From NCBI GenBank assembly GCA_000431155.1, contig HF985649.1, forward strand, positions 1-21,011: a stretch of DNA of 21,011 nucleotides. Reading direction: 5' to 3'. The DNA comes from Bacteroides sp. CAG:927. GTDB taxonomy: Bacteria > Bacteroidota > Bacteroidia > Bacteroidales > Muribaculaceae. Below the pieces are notes generated by a model, which was not told where the DNA came from, made no database searches, and worked only from the letters and a program-made list of their open reading frames with translations. The position numbers were made by a program, and so were the translations under genes. Shown here in pieces: positions 6,330-15,486 of this stretch (position 1 is the first letter of the stretch; each line of letters starts with the position of its first letter).

Positions 6330-9300
6330 TTATCTGCCGGTTACGGCAATGCGTTTAGCTTCTGACGTGATTTCTTCGCCGTCAATTTTCACGGTGGCGC
6401 GATACAGGTATATGCCTCTTGGCACACGGTTGCCTCCAAGGTCAGTGAGGTTCCATGTTATAGGCGCGGTGGCCGAAAGGTTGCTTCTGTCGGTGTCGGC
6501 TGCGCTCCACACAAGTCGGCCCATCATGTCGTAGATGGATAGAGTGACTGAGGCAAGGGCATCCGGACGGTCGTGGGATATATAGAAATTGGCAGCTGTC
6601 ACGGCAGGGTTCACATCGGTATAAATGTCAAATACCTGTGGCCGTGCACCTTCTTTCACAAAGAAATCAAGAGTATGCGACGTGCTGTTGCCGGAAGTGT
6701 CCCAGACACGCAGTGTAAGGGTGTGGGTTCCGTTGGATAGTGTGGGTAGCGGATAATTGATGGTGCCGGCGGGTGAGCCGTCGGAGGCCGGGGTATAATA
6801 GAGCGACACATCCGAGTACGACCGGTTGTTATCAAGCTTCAGGGTCATCTGATGGCCAACACCCGCCGATGACAGGTTTATGCCCACATCATCACGCACT
6901 CGTGCCATAAACATAGGTTCTTCATTGACTGTGCCGCCGTTGGTGAATGACGGATGGTTGAGGTATGCGTATTCCACCACCGGAGCAAGTGTGTCGGGGG
7001 CTGCCGAAGTATCGAAACCGTACACAAAGAAGTCGCGGTTGCATCCTATTGCATCCATTTCAGTGTTGCTGCTGGTGGCATACAGATTCATGGCGGCCGG
7101 ACGGAAATTATGTGTTACTTCCGACGGCATGGTCAGTGTGAGTTCCCATTCACCGTTCACCACTTGGGTACGACCGGAATACAACAGTGAGCCTTGCTCG
7201 TCAAAAGTCACCGGTTTGCCTTCAGTGTCATCGGCGAATATGCCGGTAGAGGTAGTGGAGTATTCCGCGTCATGAATGTTGAGCATCAGGGAGCCGTTGA
7301 AATCTGATATGCGTGAGCCTGTATGGTCTGCCACATATCCTCGGGCGGTAATGGTTTGACGGGCCATGATGGTGACCTGTGTTTGCGGTGTTACAGCCTC
7401 GCCATTAATGGATTCAAGTACCACGCGGTTGCTGGGAAGCACGAGACGCATGGCCGGATCGCCCAACAGGGAATAGCGGGTACGGTTGTCAGAGCCGCCG
7501 TTGGTGGTGCGAATGGCATTTTTTGCCGTACGCATTATTTCACCGATTGGAAGCATCAGGCCGGTGTCATCGCGGCGCATCAGGGCTTGCCCCATGGCGC
7601 GGGTCAGACGCCCGTTTTCGGTTATGAGAGCCGAGCGGGTGGCAGATATTGATGCTATCACACCTCCGCGAGGATTCAATGCCATAATCTCGGCACCGCT
7701 CAGCGAGGGTCCGTCCCATTTTTGGAATGAGCATGTGGCCCCATAGAACATGGGGTACTTGCGTTGGTACATATTGTTCACATCGGTGTATGACAGTATC
7801 CCTTCGCTTGACAGTCGGGCCGGGTCGCCATGACCTATATATGCCCACCACATCACTCCGTTGTCCAAAAGACGGAACTGGCGTTTGCGGGCATCCTGAC
7901 ACACACCGCCAACCAATGGGAACGCGTCAATATACACTTTGTCAAAATACAGGTTCTTGCCGTCGTTGGTAGCGGCAAGTGCGGCAGTTTGAAATGATTC
8001 GGCCTGTTCCATATGTATCCCGACATTACCGTTGTCAGCTACAAGCATCACCTCGTTGCGCCACAGGTCACGTTCAGCACTGTTCTGATAATAAATCATT
8101 TTGTCCACATAATCCGAGGCTTCTTGTGCAGTGCGGGCCGGAATGCGGCCTACGGCTATGGAGCAGTAATCCCCGGCGGGACTTGCACCGGAGTCATCCT
8201 CAAGAAATGCCATGATGTCGTCCGAACAAAAGGTAGTGTTCTCGTACAGTCCGTCATCCGTTTGCCATGTGGCCATAGTGGGATAGTTGAGTGACTGCAT
8301 CTCACGGTCAAGGCCACGGTTGTCGAATGTAGCTCTGCCCATAAGCAAAAGGTAGCGCAAAGGTTTGCCGGCAGCATTGCCTCGGTCGTAAAGCATTTTT
8401 GCAAAACGGCGATAGGCATTCACATCCCGCATGCCCGAAGTGAATTCATCAAACACAAGATTGTGGTCCACTATCAGCACATTGAGTTTGAACGGCCCGT
8501 TGCGATGCAGATTTGCAATCCTTTCGGCCTGACTTGCAAGCACGGGAGTGGTAAGAATCAGCATGTCGGGAGTGTCGGTTATGCCGTGCAGATTTTGGTT
8601 GGGTACGGCACATACGTATTGCGGTTGCGGAAATGAGGACGAAGCGTTCCATGCCACGTAATTGCGCCAGCCGGTGTAGGAGTTTACCCATGCCAGTCCG
8701 CCATCGGCTGTGGCGGTAGTGTTCATGGCCACAATGTTGAGGGGGTCGGTCACATCCCATACTGTCACATTGCCGTCGGCATTGGCAAGCTTGGCGGCAG
8801 TGGAGTTGAGGGTAAATTGTGTTTGAGTGCCGTTATGTTCAAGATTGGCGGTATAGTTGAGGTCTATGGCATCCAGATTGGCGGCGTTCACCACTCCGGA
8901 GCAGCTGTAGGTTATACCGAGGTCAAGGGAGGTGCCTTCAATTGACAACTCCTTGCGTGATACAATTCGGTTTGCCGCGTTGTTGCCTGTAGTAGCTCCT
9001 ATAGTGGGGCGTGAGTTTCCCGAGATGTTTTCGCCATTGACTGTGAGGTCAAGATAGCCCACTGAGGTGGTTTTGGTGGCAAAGGAGAGGCTCATCCACA
9101 CTGTACTGTCGTCTTTTTTTGATGGCAACGAAAAATTGAAATTGCGGGACGGCGTATAGCGAAAATCTTCACCAAACATCATGTGTCCCGATTGCGACAG
9201 ATACACCTCATCAAGTTCATGGCCTATCATGGCGGTATAGGTTGTGGCTGCATTGTCGCTTTCGCGAGCCTCGCCTTCAGCCTCCACAGTGCGTTTTGTC

Positions 9301-9734
9301 GACACTATGTCAGACACGAAATAGTAGCCCACTGTGCTGAAAGGATTCAGAGTGTGGGTGAATCGGTTGTCCTTGCTCCTGTTCCATTTCATGGGCCCTT
9401 TGGCATAGAAATATATGCCGTCGGCAGTGGTAATGGTCTGAACTTCGGGCAAATCGTCCTTGTAATTTGTCTTGTTGAGCAAATCCGGTATGCGCTCGCC
9501 TCCGTAGCCGTACACGGCCACGTTTTCCACACCTGAGAATCCCCATGACCGGAGCGACGATGCCGGAATAAAATGCATGCCGGTGGTGCTGACGCTGATC
9601 TTTACCCATCGTCCCGAAGCCAGTGCCGAGGCGGGTGCGTAAGTGTCAACGCTGAACGCGTGGGTCACAGCGGGATATATTGTGCCTAAAAACGCGATAA
9701 TTGCTATAAATATGATGCGTATGTTGGTTGCCAT
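6330..9734 (-). CDS. porU: Type IX secretion system sortase PorU (gingipain-like C25 peptidase)
   Basis: PorU sits on the cell surface, removes the C-terminal sorting domain of type IX cargo and attaches cargo to A-LPS. The start at 9732-9734 (MATNIRIIF) gives 1134 residues with an N-terminal export signal; the longer reading to 9839 would overlap the lysozyme gene. The catalytic His is in YIGHGDP (H635) and the Cys in YGATCSF (C668). Their 33-residue spacing equals that of H657/C690 in Porphyromonas gingivalis PorU. The C25 domain ends with LLGDPAMRL. Immunoglobulin-like regions follow, and the last 85 residues or so form a type A sorting domain (SIYDMMGRLVW, then GIYLYRATV). PorV often follows porU but does not here. 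The gene starts 40 nt after the lysozyme stop. Confidence 0.93.
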   Translation of the reverse strand: MATNIRIIFIAIIAFLGTIYPAVTHAFSVDTYAPASALASGRWVKISVSTTGMHFIPASSLRSWGFSGVENVAVYGYGGERIPDLLNKTNYKDDLPEVQTITTADGIYFYAKGPMKWNRSKDNRFTHTLNPFSTVGYYFVSDIVSTKRTVEAEGEARESDNAATTYTAMIGHELDEVYLSQSGHMMFGEDFRYTPSRNFNFSLPSKKDDSTVWMSLSFATKTTSVGYLDLTVNGENISGNSRPTIGATTGNNAANRIVSRKELSIEGTSLDLGITYSCSGVVNAANLDAIDLNYTANLEHNGTQTQFTLNSTAAKLANADGNVTVWDVTDPLNIVAMNTTATADGGLAWVNSYTGWRNYVAWNASSSFPQPQYVCAVPNQNLHGITDTPDMLILTTPVLASQAERIANLHRNGPFKLNVLIVDHNLVFDEFTSGMRDVNAYRRFAKMLYDRGNAAGKPLRYLLLMGRATFDNRGLDREMQSLNYPTMATWQTDDGLYENTTFCSDDIMAFLEDDSGASPAGDYCSIAVGRIPARTAQEASDYVDKMIYYQNSAERDLWRNEVMLVADNGNVGIHMEQAESFQTAALAATNDGKNLYFDKVYIDAFPLVGGVCQDARKRQFRLLDNGVMWWAYIGHGDPARLSSEGILSYTDVNNMYQRKYPMFYGATCSFQKWDGPSLSGAEIMALNPRGGVIASISATRSALITENGRLTRAMGQALMRRDDTGLMLPIGEIMRTAKNAIRTTNGGSDNRTRYSLLGDPAMRLVLPSNRVVLESINGEAVTPQTQVTIMARQTITARGYVADHTGSRISDFNGSLMLNIHDAEYSTTSTGIFADDTEGKPVTFDEQGSLLYSGRTQVVNGEWELTLTMPSEVTHNFRPAAMNLYATSSNTEMDAIGCNRDFFVYGFDTSAAPDTLAPVVEYAYLNHPSFTNGGTVNEEPMFMARVRDDVGINLSSAGVGHQMTLKLDNNRSYSDVSLYYTPASDGSPAGTINYPLPTLSNGTHTLTLRVWDTSGNSTSHTLDFFVKEGARPQVFDIYTDVNPAVTAANFYISHDRPDALASVTLSIYDMMGRLVWSAADTDRSNLSATAPITWNLTDLGGNRVPRGIYLYRATVKIDGEEITSEAKRIAVTGR

Positions 9735-9774
9735 AAATCTTAAGTTACTAATATATAACGCGCGCAATAGCGGT

Positions 9775-10566
9775 TTATTGTTGCTTCTTGTTCTGTAGCA
9801 GCCAGTCTTTCCAATCGGATTTGGTGCCGCAGAACACATTCATATCCACATGCCCGTTTATCCCGGCAACACTGCCGCTATGGTTATATTGCCACACGGC
9901 ATAATCTTCGGGATTGGAAAGGTCGCTTAGAGAGCATATCCAGAGGGGATAGTTCCTCAACTCTCTGCGTACCCACCGTGCTTGTCCCTGTTTGTTGGTG
10001 TAGAACATCACTTTGTACCCTTGTTTTTCAAGGGTGTGAGCCATTTGGGCGGCATGGCGCAGCACACTGTCGGCGGAATGTCCTGACGGGTTGGTCCATT
10101 GTTCTATGTCAATAACCAATGGCAGGTCAAGTGGCTGCATCCGCACACTTTGAGCCAGATTTAGTGCCTGCATGTAAGCCGGAGTGTCAAACCTGAAAAA
10201 ATGGTAGGCCCCAACTTTTAATCCTGCGCGTCTGGCTGAGACCGCATTGCGCTCAAATCTGGCATCCTTGAAATCCACCCCTTCCGTTGCTTTCAGATAT
10301 ACGAACTCATATCCCGCATCGCGCACTTTGTTGAAGTCTATCTCACCATTGTGAGCCGACAGGTCAATGCCTTTTATCGGAAATTTATCAACCATAGGGG
10401 AGTTGGCCGGAGCCGGACGTAGCCACAACCACAATCCCACAACTGCACCGGCTGTGAGGATAATTGCGGCAGCCCATAATGTGGCTATATGTTTGGTCCG
10501 ATTCACACCACAAATATACCTTTTTTTAGTGGCATTCCAAAACTTATTGCTAACTTTGGCAAACAT
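9775..10566 (-). CDS. GH25 family lysozyme (membrane-anchored muramidase)
   Basis: It cleaves the beta-1,4 bond between N-acetylmuramic acid and N-acetylglucosamine in peptidoglycan. The basic N-terminus (KKR, RTKH) is followed by one membrane segment (about residues 28-49), then a GH25 barrel. Motifs are GIDLSAHNG (D68), YLKATEG (E94), GAYHFFR, and LVIDIEQ (D153, E155) with the catalytic Asp-X-Glu, ending with WQYNHSG and GHVDMNVF. Length 263 fits the family. The ATG at 10564-10566 is the only Met before the barrel. However, a perfect promoter match (10511-10541) lies inside the first 20 codons, and a GTG at 10504-10506 is an alternative start near its expected +1. Both starts keep the membrane anchor. 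It precedes porU by 40 nt and may be cotranscribed with it, suggesting a wall-remodelling role. Confidence 0.88.
   Translation of the reverse strand: MFAKVSNKFWNATKKRYICGVNRTKHIATLWAAAIILTAGAVVGLWLWLRPAPANSPMVDKFPIKGIDLSAHNGEIDFNKVRDAGYEFVYLKATEGVDFKDARFERNAVSARRAGLKVGAYHFFRFDTPAYMQALNLAQSVRMQPLDLPLVIDIEQWTNPSGHSADSVLRHAAQMAHTLEKQGYKVMFYTNKQGQARWVRRELRNYPLWICSLSDLSNPEDYAVWQYNHSGSVAGINGHVDMNVFCGTKSDWKDWLLQNKKQQ
10511..10541 (-). promoter_or_regulatory. Bacteroides-type promoter for the lysozyme-porU group
   Basis: On the minus strand, TTTG (10538-10541), 19 nt, TATATTTG (10511-10518): an exact consensus match. It lies downstream of the ATG at 10566, so either the lysozyme starts at the internal GTG or the match is coincidental. 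Confidence 0.5.
10551..10558 (+). promoter_or_regulatory. Possible -7 element for the histidine kinase gene
   Basis: TAACTTTG fits TAnnTTTG on the plus strand, but no good TTTG is found 19-21 nt upstream. If used, the leader would be about 60 nt. It would interleave with the divergent lysozyme promoter. Confidence 0.3.
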
Positions 10567-10628
10567 TAGAATCCGGGTTGACGCATATTGCCAACTCCCG
10601 AATAATGTGATTGTTAATAGTTACTATT

Positions 10629-12764
10629 ATGCGTAAAATATTGATTGGATGCTTGTTGTCTGTGTTTACTCTCGGAGCGGTGGCGCAGGTGGGCATCCAT
10701 CCTGTTCCTTCCGCTGCGGCACGAAAGGTTTTGATGGACAGTGTGCAGCATCGCCTTGCCATGGCCAAAACTCCCGTTGACAGTTTCAGGCTGATGTATG
10801 ATATATTTGACCTTGCTCCGAGGGCACAGCAGTTTGACAAAGGCATGGATGTTTACAACATGGCCAAACGTGTTAAAAGCAAGCCGGCCCGTCTCAGCAT
10901 TTTGCGCCAGATGGCAAACATTGCCGAGGACAATGACTCGCTGCTGAACATAGTGTTGAGAGAGGTACGGGCTACTCCCCCCGGTGAGGAGCAAAAAGCT
11001 ACCGAGCTGTTTGTTAAGCTGTATATTACCAATGCCAATGCCTCTGCCGCCACAGAGGAAGAACGACAGCGGCATCTTACGGAGATAATAAAGAAGCACG
11101 CCGAGCTTGACAATAGTCAGTTGGTAACGGATGATGATCTCTATGAGCGAATTGAACGTATAAATACCATCTGCGCATATTTGGCTCAGATGAGTCAGGG
11201 TGAGCTTTTGACATCTTATTTTGATGAGTTCGGACGGCTCATAAGGCGTTTGCCCAAACGTGTGGATGATATTGAGAATATGTATTATCTTCAGGTTGCC
11301 ACTACCTATGCCTATATAGGCGAGAGGTTGAAATCTGTTGAGGCTGACCGTAAGCTGATACGCAATTTGATTAGGATACGCAATGCGTATATCCGTGAGG
11401 GGCGTTCCTTTTACAATTGCAATATCAATCTCTTTCACAGCTATCGTCGCATGTTGTCTAACTATGAGGCGTTATCCCCCGAGGAGGTGGAGAAATACTA
11501 TAGTGAGTGCCTGAAGCTCGTGGATTCTGATCCTGATGTTGCGGAAGAGTTCCATACCAAGCAGCGTGCACAGATGTATTATCTTATGGCTACCAAACAG
11601 TATGACAAGGCCATAGATGTGATGCTGAGAATGCGGCATCTCGCTTATAAGGCCAAGCACCCTGTTCCGCTGCTTCGCATGCTCATGACGGCTGCAAAGG
11701 CCACAAACAACCAAAAGGTGCTTCTGGATATATCACAGGAGTATATTAATTCGCTTGAGGAATACGTGGAGTCGCGTTCCCATGAGCGTTACCGCGAGCT
11801 GCAGGTGATGTATGATGTGAATCAGCTTAAGAATGCCAATGCCGAGCTTAAGGAGTCGCAGTTGCAGGATGCAAGCGACTATCACCGCAACATTATCTTT
11901 GTGGCTATAGTGAGCATCGTGCTGCTGCTGATATTGATCGGCTTCCTTGTGATTATGTATCGCAAGGCCGCAAGGCTTTCCAAGCACTTGGCGGAGGTCA
12001 ATGAGCGTCTCACATCAGAGAGTGAGAATCTTCGTCGCACCCAGCGTGATCTTATAGCTGCCCGCGACAGGGCAAATTCCGCCGACAATCTCAAAACTGA
12101 GTTTATCAATAACATGAGTCATGAGGTTGAGGCTCCTCTTTCGGCCATCGTGGAGTATTCTCAGCTTATAGTTGACACCGTGGCCGAAGACAAGAAAGCC
12201 TATCTCTCCAAATTTGCCAGCATTGTGACTCTTAGTGCCGACCTGCTCCAGACCATCATCAATGATGTACTCACTATCAACTCCATAGACAGTGGGCAGC
12301 TTTCCATAAAGCGTATGCCTGTATCGGCCAAGGAATTGTGTGTCGTGGCTGTTGAAACAGAACGCAAGCATGCCGGTCCCGATGTGGAAGTTGTGTTTGA
12401 AAACGCTGATGATGCTGATACCGCCACTATCACAACCGACAGCCTGAGGGTGGAACAGGTACTTATTAATCTGGTGGGCAACGGCGTGAAATTCACACCA
12501 AGCGGCACTGTCAGCCTGAGATATGATTTTGACGACGATCGTTCCCATATCACGTTTACTGTCACCGACACTGGTCCCGGCATAGGCGAAGGAGAAGCTG
12601 ACAAAATATTTGAGCGTTTTTACAAAGGCAACAAGTATAGCCAGGGCGTGGGGCTCGGTTTGTCGATATGCCGCCTTATCGCCCGATTGCTCGGCGGCGA
12701 AGTGGATGTGGATAAGAATTATCGTCGCGGTGCCCGCTTTACTTTCACTATCCCCACCACATGA
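10629..12764 (+). CDS. Sensor histidine kinase with periplasmic helical-repeat (TPR-like) sensor
   Basis: The protein has 711 residues. The ATG at 10629 opens a signal peptide (MRKILIGCLLSVFTLGAVAQ); a TTG reading at 10611 would add six residues and weaken it. About 400 periplasmic residues are helical and TPR-like. One membrane segment (422-443) and a coiled coil (about 450-485) follow. The dimerisation domain carries the phospho-acceptor His498 in NMSHEVEAPL, a variant of the usual SHEIRTPL. The ATPase domain has the N box (NLVGNGVKFT), G1 (DTGPGIGE), F (FERFYKG) and G2 (GVGLGLSI). There is no receiver or DNA-binding domain, and no response regulator lies next to it, so it is an orphan kinase whose partner is encoded elsewhere. 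It is divergent from the lysozyme gene. The signal sensed is unknown. Confidence 0.9.
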   Translation: MRKILIGCLLSVFTLGAVAQVGIHPVPSAAARKVLMDSVQHRLAMAKTPVDSFRLMYDIFDLAPRAQQFDKGMDVYNMAKRVKSKPARLSILRQMANIAEDNDSLLNIVLREVRATPPGEEQKATELFVKLYITNANASAATEEERQRHLTEIIKKHAELDNSQLVTDDDLYERIERINTICAYLAQMSQGELLTSYFDEFGRLIRRLPKRVDDIENMYYLQVATTYAYIGERLKSVEADRKLIRNLIRIRNAYIREGRSFYNCNINLFHSYRRMLSNYEALSPEEVEKYYSECLKLVDSDPDVAEEFHTKQRAQMYYLMATKQYDKAIDVMLRMRHLAYKAKHPVPLLRMLMTAAKATNNQKVLLDISQEYINSLEEYVESRSHERYRELQVMYDVNQLKNANAELKESQLQDASDYHRNIIFVAIVSIVLLLILIGFLVIMYRKAARLSKHLAEVNERLTSESENLRRTQRDLIAARDRANSADNLKTEFINNMSHEVEAPLSAIVEYSQLIVDTVAEDKKAYLSKFASIVTLSADLLQTIINDVLTINSIDSGQLSIKRMPVSAKELCVVAVETERKHAGPDVEVVFENADDADTATITTDSLRVEQVLINLVGNGVKFTPSGTVSLRYDFDDDRSHITFTVTDTGPGIGEGEADKIFERFYKGNKYSQGVGLGLSICRLIARLLGGEVDVDKNYRRGARFTFTIPTT

Positions 12765-12795
12765 TTTCTGGTTTTCAGAAAAAACACTAATTTTG
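12765..12795 (+). promoter_or_regulatory. Candidate promoter of dnaX
   Basis: TTTC (12765-12768), 19 nt, TAATTTTG (12788-12795). The -7 element is perfect and the -33 element has one mismatch. It begins directly after the kinase stop codon, 23 nt before the dnaX ATG, so dnaX can be expressed independently. Confidence 0.5.
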
Positions 12796-12818
12796 TGTAT
12801 GAGAAAAATACCATTTGA

Positions 12819-14594
12819 ATGGAACACTATATAGTATCAGCCCGTAAATACCGTCCTGACACTTTCAAATCAGTGGTTGGGCAAACTGCTCTCACGGCCA
12901 CCCTGCGCAATGCTGTGGACACCGGCAGGCTTGCTCATTCCTATCTGTTTTGCGGGTCGCGAGGTGTGGGCAAGACTTCTTGTGCGCGCATATTTGCCAA
13001 GACAATCAATTGTGAGCATCGCACTGCCGATGGTGAGGCCTGTAATGAGTGTGACTCATGCCGGGCGTTTAACAATGGCACCTCCATGAACATCATTGAG
13101 CTTGATGCCGCTTCCAACAACGGCATTGAGGATGTGCGCAATCTTATCGAGCAGGTACAGGTGCCACCGGCTCAGGGAAAATACCGTGTGTTTATCGTTG
13201 ATGAGGTACACATGCTCACGCAGGCTTCGTTCAACGCTTTCCTGAAAACCCTTGAGGAGCCGCCATCGTATGTGGTGTTCATTCTCGCCACTACTGAAAA
13301 ACAAAAGATTATACCTACTATATTGTCGCGATGCCAGATTTATGATTTCCATCGCATCACAATACAGGACATGGTAAACCATCTTGCTTACGTGGCACAG
13401 CAGGAGGGGATAGAGGCTGAGCCGGCCGCATTGAATGTTATTGCGCGTAAAGCCGATGGTGCCATGCGTGATGCATTGTCCATTTTTGATCAGGTGGCTG
13501 CATCAACTCGCAGCAAAATCACTTATCAGTCGGCCATTGACAATCTGAATGTCCTTGACTCGTCCTATTACAACAGGCTGATGGATTGCTTCATTGCAAA
13601 TGATGTATTAGGCTCTTGGATGATATACAAGGAGGTTAGGGACAAAGGGTTTGATTCCTTGTTCTTCATCAACGGACTCGGCTCTTATTTGCGTGATTTG
13701 CTTGCTGCACGCAATGAGTCCACTGCCGCGCTCCTTGATGTCACCGCTGATGTGGCGCAGGAATTACGCAAACGTGCCCAAAATGTCACCCCTGAATTTT
13801 TGTTCCGGGCTATGAGTTTGTGCAACGATGCCGATTTGAATTATCGCACCGCTTCATCCAAGCAGTTTCTCGTTGAGCTTACGCTCGCCAAGATATGCCA
13901 ACCACTCAGCCCCTCCCGCAATAACGACGGCACCGGGAAGGGGCAGTTGAAGCATATAGCTCCCGCCGCCACTTCACAGCAGGATGTCTCCGCCCAACCC
14001 GCTACAGAGGCTTCTGTTCCCGCTGCTCCCACATCGTGCGCTCCGGTATCTGCTCCTGTGGCACCTGCCGCTGTGCCTCGTCCTGTGGCTGCAGCAAACG
14101 CAGCACCACCGCGCCCGGCAGCGCGCTCTCCACATGTGTTGCATACCCCGAAAGTGTCAATAAAACACGGCATAGCACCCTCTTCATCAGGCACTCCCGT
14201 TGCTGCCTCTGACCAACAGGCGCGCCATAGAACTCAGCCCTTCTCCGATGAGGCCATGCAATCGGCATGGGATTCTTTTATAGCAAACAACCGCACTGCC
14301 GTAATTCTTATTAACACTATGCGGTCATCTCGTCCAAAACGGCTTGGCCCCACTACATTGCTCGTAGTTGTGGAAAATGAGATTCAGCTGCAGCACATGC
14401 ATGATGCCAAATCGGCACTGCTGAAATACATGCGTAATATGCTCCAGAATGATGACATAGTTCTGGAAATGGAAATAAATGAGGGTGCGCCTTCCCGTCG
14501 CACTCTTAACGATGCGGAACTCACCGCAAAATTATGCGAGGAACATCCTCATATGAAAATGCTCATTGATGATTTCAAACTAAAACTATCATGA
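12819..14594 (+). CDS. dnaX: DNA polymerase III subunit gamma/tau (clamp loader)
   Basis: The ATPase of the replicative clamp loader loads the beta sliding clamp and tethers polymerases to the fork. The 591-residue protein opens with the family's YIVSARKYRP. It has Walker A GSRGVGKT (46-53), a zinc module (C65, C75, C78, C81), Walker B with DEVH (128-131) and the SRC sensor motif (170-172). The lid and collar domains follow to about 370. An Ala/Pro-rich linker (about 390-455) then joins a C-terminal domain of the tau type. The gene overlaps the next start by ATGA. I see no A-rich slippery heptamer in the linker, so a frameshifted short gamma form is not evident. Confidence 0.96.
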   Translation: MEHYIVSARKYRPDTFKSVVGQTALTATLRNAVDTGRLAHSYLFCGSRGVGKTSCARIFAKTINCEHRTADGEACNECDSCRAFNNGTSMNIIELDAASNNGIEDVRNLIEQVQVPPAQGKYRVFIVDEVHMLTQASFNAFLKTLEEPPSYVVFILATTEKQKIIPTILSRCQIYDFHRITIQDMVNHLAYVAQQEGIEAEPAALNVIARKADGAMRDALSIFDQVAASTRSKITYQSAIDNLNVLDSSYYNRLMDCFIANDVLGSWMIYKEVRDKGFDSLFFINGLGSYLRDLLAARNESTAALLDVTADVAQELRKRAQNVTPEFLFRAMSLCNDADLNYRTASSKQFLVELTLAKICQPLSPSRNNDGTGKGQLKHIAPAATSQQDVSAQPATEASVPAAPTSCAPVSAPVAPAAVPRPVAAANAAPPRPAARSPHVLHTPKVSIKHGIAPSSSGTPVAASDQQARHRTQPFSDEAMQSAWDSFIANNRTAVILINTMRSSRPKRLGPTTLLVVVENEIQLQHMHDAKSALLKYMRNMLQNDDIVLEMEINEGAPSRRTLNDAELTAKLCEEHPHMKMLIDDFKLKLS

Positions 14595-15004
14595 AACATA
14601 TTTATCTTCCCATTCTCACCATTGCCGCAACTATGGCCGGTTCAATGCTTTGCGGATGCTCACGCCTGTCTTCGGAGGCAAAAGAGATGGTTGGAAATTA
14701 TTTTATACCCGAAGTGTCGCAGGACACTCCCATTATGGAACTGAACGATGACGGCACATGCATTCAGCGCGCCATTCGTCCCGGCGTTCTCACAATGAGT
14801 GTTCCCGGCAAATGGAATGTGCTCCGCGACTCGTTGATAATGGAGTTTGATCCGTCCGGGCTTCAAACCCAAGGTGATTCGACTCTCGTTGGCAATATCC
14901 CCCTGACCTTGAAGAAAGCTGTGGTTGATTTCAATGGCAGCACTCTCACTCTTGAGTATGACGGTGTGCAGTACGTGTATCTCCGTCGCGGACAAGTCAA
15001 ATAA
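14591..15004 (+). CDS. Small lipoprotein of unknown function, downstream of dnaX
   Basis: This 137-residue protein has a hydrophobic signal ending in LCGC, a lipobox with the lipidated Cys at residue 23, followed by SRL. The mature part is short and rich in beta-forming residues. It has an NYFIPEV stretch, a GKWNVLRDSLIMEFD stretch and a terminal YVYLRRG, a pattern reminiscent of lipocalin-like lipoproteins of Bacteroidota, though I cannot confirm the family. The start overlaps the dnaX stop (ATGA at 14591-14594), so expression is probably coupled to dnaX. Nothing in the sequence points to a DNA-related role. Confidence 0.75.
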   Translation: MKHIYLPILTIAATMAGSMLCGCSRLSSEAKEMVGNYFIPEVSQDTPIMELNDDGTCIQRAIRPGVLTMSVPGKWNVLRDSLIMEFDPSGLQTQGDSTLVGNIPLTLKKAVVDFNGSTLTLEYDGVQYVYLRRGQVK

Positions 15005-15028
15005 CTAATCCATGCTCATATCACATAT

Positions 15029-15481
15029 ATGAAACCTATATACCGTTACTTTACCTTAATCTTTGCCGTTATGATGGGCGCATGCTCATCAGGCTCCTCC
15101 ATTGAGGATGATCTTCGCGCAGCTGAAATGGCTTTGGCCAATGGCGATATGCGGGCTGCCGAGAGTGCTACACAACATGTGGTAGGTTCTGAAAATTTTT
15201 CGGGGCTGACTTCCAAGCAGCTTGCCCGGTTGTCTTTGATTTATATTCAGATGGCCGACTCGCTTGATCGCGAAACCAACGTGGGGCAGGCTGCCAATTG
15301 CTATCGGCGTGCGTATGAGGCTGACAGGGATTCGGCTGCTGATTTCTTTTCCACTCTTGAATCCGACCAAATACCATACGCCATGCTGTTGCGTGCATTG
15401 TCGCAGCCGCGTGACTCTGTTTGGAGCGGTGAAAATGATATTTTCCCGCTTGATTCTTTGGTCGTTGACTCCATAAATTGA
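15029..15481 (+). CDS. Small lipoprotein with helical repeat, unknown function
   Basis: The 150-residue protein has the signal MKPIYRYFTLIFAVMMGACSS, giving a lipobox with Cys19. The mature part is helical: AAEMALANGDMRAAE and a later NCYRRAYEADRD look like a pair of TPR-type helices. The acidic end (DSLVVDSIN) has no known motif. It lies 24 nt after the previous lipoprotein and ends just before the SUI1-like gene. Envelope location is supported; function is not known. Confidence 0.72.
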   Translation: MKPIYRYFTLIFAVMMGACSSGSSIEDDLRAAEMALANGDMRAAESATQHVVGSENFSGLTSKQLARLSLIYIQMADSLDRETNVGQAANCYRRAYEADRDSAADFFSTLESDQIPYAMLLRALSQPRDSVWSGENDIFPLDSLVVDSIN

Positions 15482-15486
15482 TATAT

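Noticed and set aside
9735..9839. Extended N-terminus of PorU
   Set aside because: It would overlap the lysozyme gene and precede the evident export signal beginning at 9734.
10614..11438. Long minus-strand open frame (274 codons) opposite the histidine kinase
   Set aside because: It is antisense to a convincing kinase gene, has no family motif, and appears to be a by-product of the kinase codon use.
12015..12827. Minus-strand open frame opposite the kinase C-terminus and dnaX start
   Set aside because: It spans two real genes on the other strand and has no recognisable domain.
13950..14250. Programmed frameshift site in the dnaX linker
   Set aside because: No run of six or more A and no clear slippery heptamer is visible there.
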